Shown here: positions 60,101 to 64,000 of the stretch, piece after piece
Layout: every line of letters starts with the position of its first letter
Numbering within the stretch: the first letter of the stretch is position 1
Source of the DNA: Strongylocentrotus droebachiensis
Lineage: Eukaryota > Echinodermata > Echinoidea > Camarodonta > Strongylocentrotidae
Direction of reading: 5' to 3'
Assembly: GCA_035222895.1 (NCBI GenBank)
Contig: JAVYIG010002089.1
Coordinates: forward strand, 62,001-126,000
Length of the DNA: 64,000 nt
Made by a program: the position numbers and the translations under genes
The notes under the pieces: model-generated
Seen by the model: only the letters and a program-made list of their open reading frames with translations
The model's database searches: none
Told to the model about the DNA's origin: nothing

Positions 60101-62186
60101 TCCTCCAGAGGTTTCTGTGTAACAGTCACATTATGCTTCTCGGTGGTTTCTGTTCCATCGGTCAGTGTTTGTGACGTCATTGTGTGTTGAGTCGACGGTT
60201 GTGGCTGCGTGGTATCGGGTATCAGCTCATCCGTTGTTGGTACTGAATAACATTGGATCAACAGTGTGAAAATAGTGGACAGTGTTTCCAAAGTGTTATC
60301 GCAGTATAAACATTGCGTTACCACAGTGGAAACACATTGTGAGCCCAGTATAACCACTGTATTTAGAAACAATTTAACGACAGTGGGAGCATAGTTTGAC
60401 CAAGGTGTTAGCAAATTATGATCTCAATGTTATAACCACACTTGAAACACTGTGTGAACATAGTGTTAAATCAGGGACTAAATATGATGACCACAGTATG
60501 AATTACCGCAATATTATCACACTGTGAACACAACATTACCACTTTGTATTCACACTCATACTGAATGTAATGTGGCCACAGTATGACCTCTGTGTAAACA
60601 TAGTGTGATCAGCGTGACCACAGTGTGAACACATTACATCCAAAATAAGACCAGTTTTACTACAAACGGGACACTATGTGCCCATAACGTGACCACATTG
60701 TTTTCAGGTTATCAACCCCGAAGAAATGTTTCATATCCGAAGTGTGGTGCATATCACAAAGTGTCACAGCATTTTCACATCACTGAAAAATCGTTCAATA
60801 TAATGTCAAAGGGTGTTAGAGGTGTCCCATCATACATTTCATTTCTATTGTTGATGACTGATATCATTTTCTAAAGCGAAGTGAAAGATTGTAGTACAGA
60901 GGATCTACAGCTATATGTCAAAGGCAATACAGAATATTTGATTGTACAAATATTGCTTTTATTTTACATTATATCAATTTTGATATAGAATTGTTTAGAA
61001 AAATAGTTCTCACCAGTTGATGTGGCCGCCTCCGTGGAAGAGCCTTCCGTTGTTTGGGGATTGGTTTGTAGCTGAAAATGAAAAGATGGTAGTATACCTC
61101 AGTCTTACCGAAAAAACCGACTCCACACCAGCTACAAACTAACAGATTCATGGCCATTCGGGGGGTAATGCTCTGACTATATGTATTTAATAATATCGTA
61201 TCTTGTGCATCTTTGTACGTCCTATTTGTATGTAAATGTATCGTATCTTGTGCACCCTTTCCATCATTCTAACAATTTATTATATTCTAATAGAATATTA
61301 TCATTGATAGATGATTTTAAAAAGCTTTGTTTACTCACCAGTGTTGTGAGCGGTTCATTATCGTTGCCTTGGTAGTAATACAAAAAGAAACATGTCGAAG
61401 ATTAATGTTAAAAGGCGTTATTAACATGATGAAGAGAGAGGCCTTTGAATTATTAGGCCACAAATAAGTAGCACTGACTACAATGTATTACTGAGTATAT
61501 CAACATTATTTTCATGCAAAATACTACGTAAACATCGGAGGATATAGGTATTAGTCAATACGATTTTTGTTACGGGTTAAGCATGAGTGTGGTGTACATG
61601 TCACAAAGTGTCACAGTATTTTCACATCACTGAAAATCGTTCAATATAATGTCAAACAGTGTTAGAGGTGTTTCATCATGCATTTCATTTCTATTATTGA
61701 TGACTGATATCATTTTCTAAAGCGAAGTGAAAGAAAGTTATACAGAGGATCTACAGCTATATGTCAAAGGCAATACAGAATATTTGATTGTACAAATATT
61801 GCTTTTATCTTACATTATATCAATTTTGAAATAGAATTGTTTGGAAAAAAATAGTTCTCACCAGTTGGTGTGGCCGCCTCCGTGGAAGAGCCTTCCGTTG
61901 TTTGGGGATTGGTCTGTAGCTGAAAATTAAAAGATGGTAGTATACCTCAGTCTCACCGAAAAAACCAACTCCACACCAGCTACAAACTGACAGATTCATG
62001 GCCATTCGGGGGTAATGCTCTGACTATGCATCTTTGTGCGTCCTATTTGTATGTAAATGTATTGTATCTTGTGCATCCTTTCCATCATTCTAACACTTAT
62101 ATTTAAATAAAATATTATAATTGATAGAAGATTTTAAAAGGCTTTTTTTTTACTCACGGGTGTTGTGAGCTGTTCATTGCCGTTGC
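44556..62186 (-). CDS. Gene 2: adhesion GPCR with Thr/Ser stalk, GAIN/GPS and 7TM (N terminus beyond right edge)
   Basis: Eighteen exons join in frame: 62158-62186, 61862-61919, 61339-61367, 61014-61071, 60081-60242, 58254-58373, 57376-57593, 56889-56938, 56127-56235, 52342-52454, 51613-51715, 50559-50760, 49884-49950, 48996-49062, 47673-47788, 46211-46337, 45302-45343 and 44556-44633. They encode about 581 residues in the window: two 29-residue stalk repeats, a Thr-rich linker, a short GAIN-like region, a canonical GPS, 7TM of the adhesion/secretin type and a 25-residue acidic tail. Adhesion GPCRs self-cleave at the GPS; the tethered sequence after the cut activates the 7TM. All phases match, which strongly supports the model. 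The stalk exons, introns and phase match gene 1, so its signal peptide and SUEL exons should lie just beyond 64,000. No HRM domain was seen. Ligand unknown. Confidence 0.88.
45302..45343 (-). CDS. Gene 2: rest of TM7 (42 nt)
   Basis: Acceptor TTTTTGCAG and donor GTATGA bracket GILVFIFYCPMNPE, which follows Gln of the previous exon to form the QG-x-x-x-F motif of TM7. Confidence 0.85.
45344..46210. other. Intron of gene 2
   Basis: No coding or repeat feature recognised. Confidence 0.5.
46211..46337 (-). CDS. Gene 2: TM6 and start of TM7
   Basis: The 127-nt exon (phase 2 to 0) encodes SLCLSSSLILSFVLVMAWLW (TM6), a short loop, and FDYLFIIFNMIQ, matching the YLF-IFN-x-Q motif at the start of TM7. 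Acceptor CATCTTCTAG, donor GTAAGA. Confidence 0.88.
46640..46756. repeat. (GAAAT)n and poly-A tract in gene 2 intron
   Basis: AAATG-type pentamers at about 46,655-46,682 and a run of about 25 A at 46,731-46,754. Confidence 0.85.
47673..47788 (-). CDS. Gene 2: TM5 end and intracellular loop 3
   Basis: The 116-nt exon (phase 0 to 2) encodes INFGLAICTVVYLIKMDDHY then a rather acidic loop (TEDIDGYVEWAEKLRNRI). An acidic ICL3 is unusual compared with the common basic loop. Confidence 0.82.
48996..49062 (-). CDS. Gene 2: ECL2 CWL motif and TM5 start
   Basis: The 67-nt exon (phase 2 to 0) encodes CWLVETENVYIIFISLITL. CWL is the conserved ECL2 motif whose Cys pairs with TM3. Confidence 0.88.
49884..49950 (-). 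CDS. Gene 2: TM4 end and extracellular loop 2
   Basis: The 67-nt exon (phase 1 to 2) encodes AGPLLLIGLLYKEIPYGFGT. The G-x-P and YGFGT features are typical of adhesion GPCR TM4/ECL2. Confidence 0.85.
50559..50760 (-). CDS. Gene 2: TM3, intracellular loop 2 and start of TM4
   Basis: The 202-nt exon (phase 0 to 1) encodes VCAIIAAGLQYLYTVYALW (TM3, with the conserved Cys and W), a basic loop, and RLTRVFLLVWG leading into TM4. Confidence 0.88.
51034..51300 (-). mobile_element. L2/SINE-type 3' end in a gene 2 intron
   Basis: An (AAT)n tract at 51,036-51,064 is followed by GGCATTTCTATAGCGCCATC and GCCGTTTATACAGCGCTCC, then GACAGGTACCCATTTAC. This arrangement is typical of 3' tails of L2-like LINEs and their SINE partners in marine deuterostomes. 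No ORF. Confidence 0.5.
51613..51715 (-). CDS. Gene 2: TM2
   Basis: The 103-nt exon (phase 2 to 0) encodes QLIKIQLNVAVSSLAGHATF then LFGMKATGNL. The position of the N/S-rich helix corresponds to TM2 of adhesion GPCRs. Confidence 0.85.
52342..52454 (-). CDS. Gene 2: TM1
   Basis: The 113-nt exon (phase 0 to 2) encodes GINALILLILEKTLGFISVI followed by VLVMLAVFVTLG, a single hydrophobic helix right after the GPS. Acceptor GATGCAG, donor GTCAGT. Confidence 0.85.
52800..53240 (+). pseudogene. CpG-rich segment plus a broken exon resembling a DUF3504/QRICH1-type protein N terminus
   Basis: From 52,830 to 53,000 the DNA is much more GC- and CpG-rich than its surroundings, like a promoter. It is followed by a plus-strand coding-like stretch: KRIQSLDEDELDRIVDTKD, a frameshift near 53,155, then TSIKDIEDFAADELNGFLRK and FYAE directly at a donor-like GTAAGG (53,238). 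The D-E-D-E-L-D-R-[IL]-V-D and ELNGFLRKFYAEV pattern is what I recall from the N terminus of DUF3504 (Crypton-related, QRICH1/ZMYM-like) proteins. It lies antisense inside the intron between the GPS and TM1 exons of gene 2. A nearby ATG (53,019) opens a different frame. Confidence 0.45.
53800..55755. repeat. 2-kb purine-rich degenerate minisatellite (unit ~90 bp)
   Basis: The plus strand is almost all A and G with the recurring phrases GATAGAATGATAAAAACAAAG, AATAACATAAG, GAAGGTGATAGAAGGAAGAAAC and GAAAGACAGAAAGAGAAA, spaced about 90 bp apart over some 20 units. It sits in the intron between the gene 2 GPS exon and TM1. The long minus-strand ORFs rich in Phe, Leu and Ser arise from this composition and are not genes. 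Confidence 0.88.
56127..56235 (-). CDS. Gene 2: GPS autoproteolysis motif
   Basis: The 109-nt exon (phase 2 to 0) encodes NGWDWTTEGC, a sequon-bearing SNYTHV, then TCRCDHLSAIAL. This is the canonical GPS with W, paired Cys and the HL|S cleavage triad. The sequence after Ser would be the tethered agonist. All residues needed for self-cleavage appear intact. Confidence 0.92.
56450..56580. repeat. AG and (AAT/GAT)n microsatellites
   Basis: Simple repeats with AGAGAGAG and ATAATAATGATAATAA lie in the intron between exons 56127-56235 and 56889-56938. Confidence 0.8.
56889..56938 (-). CDS. Gene 2: start of GPS motif
   Basis: A 50-nt exon (phase 0 to 2) encodes DFDNEIPVCTSMKQDA. Its Cys is the first of the GPS cysteines. 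Acceptor CTACAG, donor GTGAGT. Confidence 0.8.
57085..57200. repeat. (AG)n microsatellite
   Basis: A perfect AG run begins at about 57,087 and passes into AGAGAAAG variants. It lies in a gene 2 intron. Confidence 0.88.
57376..57593 (-). CDS. Gene 2: GAIN-like region, part 2
   Basis: This 218-nt exon (phase 1 to 0; acceptor TTTCCAG, donor GTATGT) encodes KVAIEAFQDPIEDCD, a Ser/Ala-rich insert (SSSKPSNASGSTPENAAAG) and SVVNVTVYCYNGAPLYL, ending VDVIFPAKI. It is consistent with GAIN subdomain B. Confidence 0.8.
58140..58240. repeat. GA-rich simple repeat
   Basis: GAGAGA / GAGGGAGA runs abut exon 58254-58373 on its 3' side in gene sense. Confidence 0.88.
58254..58373 (-). CDS. Gene 2: GAIN-like region, part 1
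   Basis: A 120-nt exon between TTGACAG and GTTATC (phase 1 to 1) encodes DNATEGEASAKPYRPLSFSS, then TETGRLSVSFYSPFLQSKP. The alternating hydrophobic pattern suits GAIN beta strands. Confidence 0.75.
59084..59364. mobile_element. 281-bp MITE / foldback element with ~95-bp terminal inverted repeats
   Basis: The left arm starts AGCAGGGCTCCCACTTAGCC and the right arm ends with its inverse, GGCTAAGTGGGAGCCCTGCT. The arms match for about 95 bp each (through AAGCCGTTTTATCATTAAAA). The element is flanked by TAA on both sides (59,081-59,083 and 59,365-59,367), a possible 3-bp target duplication as in PIF/Harbinger elements. The centre holds several copies of the palindrome TTCTTGATATCAAGAA. It lies in a gene 2 intron. 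No ORF. Confidence 0.85.
60081..60242 (-). CDS. Gene 2: Thr/Gln-rich linker exon
   Basis: This 162-nt exon (phase 1 to 1) reads PTTDELIPDTTQPQPSTQHT, then MTSQTLTDGTETTEK, the sequon NVT, and LEEILTACF. Acceptor TTCAG and donor GTAAGAG. It extends the mucin-like stalk to the start of the GAIN-like region. Confidence 0.85.
60243..60700. repeat. Degenerate minisatellite with CACAGTGTGAACA-like units
   Basis: Words such as ACAGTGTGAA, CCACAGTATGA, CACAGTGGAAACAC, CATAGTGTGATCA and CACAGTGTGAACAC recur every 12-30 bases across 450 bp. The tract lies in the intron between linker exon 60081-60242 and the last stalk exon, just before the region that matches the left edge of the window. Confidence 0.7.
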
Positions 62187-64000
62187 CTCGGTTGTAATAG
62201 AAAAAAAAAGAAGATTAAATTCATAACGCGTACATAATTAACATGATAAAAGGGTGCAAATATGAAGCACTTCAAATTTACAAATTGTTCATGCTCCACT
62301 TCAAAATGATAATTATTAATAGATTTACAGCAGACTAGAAATATGCATGGGTCTCTTGGTTATTCATAATTACTTGCATAAGAGGCTCTCAACGATATTT
62401 CTCATCCTTGTAGCGATGGTCACGTGACAGTATATTGATATAGGAAATTTAATATTTTAGAATATATATTATATGATTATGATTTAAAAACGAAAATTAT
62501 AAGGCACATGGCTTTTAACGAAATTTGAAACGCTTGGTGCGCATGCTCATATATGTTTTACATTCGGAATAGCTTGCTGAGCATCTGAAAACTAACCAAC
62601 ACAAATTATGACGGAAAGAAAGAGAGGCGATTGAATTCTTAGGCTACAAATAAGTAGCAATGAATATAATGTATTCCTGAGTATATCAACATTATTTTCA
62701 TACATAACACTACGTAAACACGGGAGGATATAGGTATTAGTCACTACGATTTTCTTTACGGGTTAAGCATGATTATAGAACATACACATGCGACAATGAA
62801 CTGAATATATATTCATTATAGTTTCATATAATCTTTTGTATTAATATGAACAAGGTACCAAGGATATATTATGTAAATAATAGAGTTTTATATAATTATA
62901 AGAAGTTAAAATAATACATAAATAGTTGCTTACATTAAATGAATAGTGAGATACGATGCATTATAAAATGCAGGAAATAAATATGATGCCCGTTTTGAAG
63001 ACTATAAACCGAATACTTGTGACTGACGATTGATGGTACTTGGTAAAAAAAAAAAAAAAGATCAATTAGCCTTTTCGCGACAATCCATATTTTGTGCCAG
63101 GGCTCAATAACTTTTGATTCAGGGCCTTTACCAATATAGGAGATGCATGAGTACAAGAAACTTTGAACACACTGTATCCATTTTTTGTCATTACTATATT
63201 GATGCAATGATTTTTGTTTTAGAAAGTGAAAAGAGCTTTAAAACTCTTCAATTGGCAACACGTTGAGGGATTAAAAATATATGTTTTTCATTAACATCGG
63301 CAATTTTTCAACTTGTCGACAACATTCTCGGCCAGAGATATTACATTGATTCTAACGGTGTGGCGATAAAAGAAAATATTTCTTGTCGCAAATTCAAAGA
63401 ATAATATGGGATCAATCAGGCCCAGAAAGAACTCTTGGTATGAACGAGTTAGTAAGCAATGGGACTAGATAAGTATTAATCAGTTACAAGTAAACGCCGG
63501 AATATACAAAGGTGGTCTAATTCTAAACAATTGTTTATACTACCAACAGACAATGAGCAGCCCAAAGTGGGAAATTAAAGAAAAGAAATTAAGTCAAAAT
63601 ATGGGCAAAAACTAAGAATACAACTTTTTCGTTTGCCTTTATTTTAAATACCAAAGAGCAGGGGTAGTTAGGGCCTATGTGTTTTGTGGCTTTTGGGCAT
63701 TCTTGGCCGCCCAATATTATCATTGAGTATTTGGCGACACCTGTGTCTGGGAGGCAAAAATCGCTGTAACCATCGGGTTTCTCCTCCCAGTTTAACTAAT
63801 ATCGAGTGTCCAGGAGGACCACTACATCAGGATTTCTCCATACTCTTATAAGAATAGTGCAAAGGTTGAGAGTCTCCACTACACGGGACCTTAATTCAAC
63901 GTCCTATCCGAATGTTTTCCACTGCAACATAGCCTTTGTCTATGCCACAGGGTAGGGGCACGCTAACACACAACGCAGGCTTCGATCAACCGCCTGGGTT
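60745..64000. repeat. Right-hand copy of the window's left end (segmental duplication)
   Basis: From about 60,745 to the window end the sequence follows 1,165-4,440 in the same orientation, with offsets of 59,564-59,584. It includes stalk exon pairs, the intron and the SINE body. Differences are isolated substitutions and small indels (for example poly-T length near 2,565 versus 62,142, and T/G at 4,16x versus 63,725). The gene 2 SUEL exon is predicted at about 64,165-64,440. Confidence 0.92.
61014..62186 (-). CDS. Gene 2 stalk exons (two B+A repeat pairs)
   Basis: B exons are 62158-62186 and 61339-61367 (29 nt each); A exons are 61862-61919 and 61014-61071 (58 nt each). They encode NGNEQLTTP / NDNEPLTTL and LQTNPQTTEGSSTEAAT-type units. 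The first B exon starts with GC, so with the preceding exon's T it should supply the last Cys of the SUEL domain, as in gene 1. The final A exon splices to 60242 (G|TA, Val). Confidence 0.8.

Noticed and set aside
1-64000. CRISPR array, phage, bacterial operon or LTR retrovirus
   Set aside because: None of the expected signals is present. Tandem repeats here are long-unit satellites or intron-exon units, and the only RT proteins are of non-LTR type.

Overview
The window looks like nuclear DNA from a marine deuterostome, most likely an echinoderm and probably a sea urchin. It is AT-rich and intron-rich, with GT-AG splice sites, many LINE, SINE and MITE remnants and abundant microsatellites. 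The species call is inferred from the gene families: SUEL-type (sea urchin egg lectin) domains on an adhesion GPCR, and a Methuselah-like GPCR carrying a somatomedin-B domain. No bacterial, organellar or CRISPR-type features were seen. All splice models below were assembled by eye from splice sites, codon phase and protein motifs.

Layout. (1) 1-16,635, minus strand: the 5' part of a gene (gene 1) for a secreted-ectodomain protein. It has a signal peptide split over two tiny exons, a half SUEL-like module, a complete SUEL lectin domain, and an array of paired mini-exons (58 nt + 29 nt) in ~847-bp genomic units. Each pair encodes one 29-residue Thr/Ser-rich stalk repeat, and the array runs off the left edge. 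(2) 18,223-24,920, plus strand: an ORF1-type pseudogene, a ~350-bp tandem repeat, a long hairpin, and a nearly intact non-LTR retrotransposon ORF2 broken by two stop codons. (3) 26,595-26,958, minus strand: a protein-kinase-like pseudogene. (4) 30,240-39,336, plus strand: a complete three-exon Methuselah-like GPCR with an N-terminal somatomedin-B domain (gene 3); a second decayed LINE sits in its first intron. (5) 44,556-62,186 and beyond the right edge, minus strand: an adhesion GPCR (gene 2) with two stalk repeat units, a short GAIN-like region, an intact GPS motif, seven transmembrane segments over eight exons, and a short acidic tail.

The two ends of the window are copies of each other. 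About 60,745-64,000 matches about 1,165-4,440 at an offset of roughly 59.57 kb, including the stalk exons, introns and a SINE. Gene 1 and gene 2 therefore appear to be the same gene in two copies. Gene 1 is seen from its N terminus into the stalk, and gene 2 from the stalk to the C terminus; gene 2's lectin exon would fall just past the right edge. The stalk array is longer in gene 1 (at least 3.5 units) than in gene 2 (2 units). Either this is a young tandem duplication, or two alleles have been joined head to tail in the assembly. Together the two copies predict a receptor of the form signal peptide, SUEL half-module, SUEL, variable-length Thr/Ser stalk, GAIN/GPS, 7TM.

The remaining sequence is introns and intergenic DNA with minisatellites, foldback elements and LINE/SINE fragments. 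Most short ORFs there, including the long hydrophobic ones over 53.8-55.8 kb, are artefacts of simple repeats.
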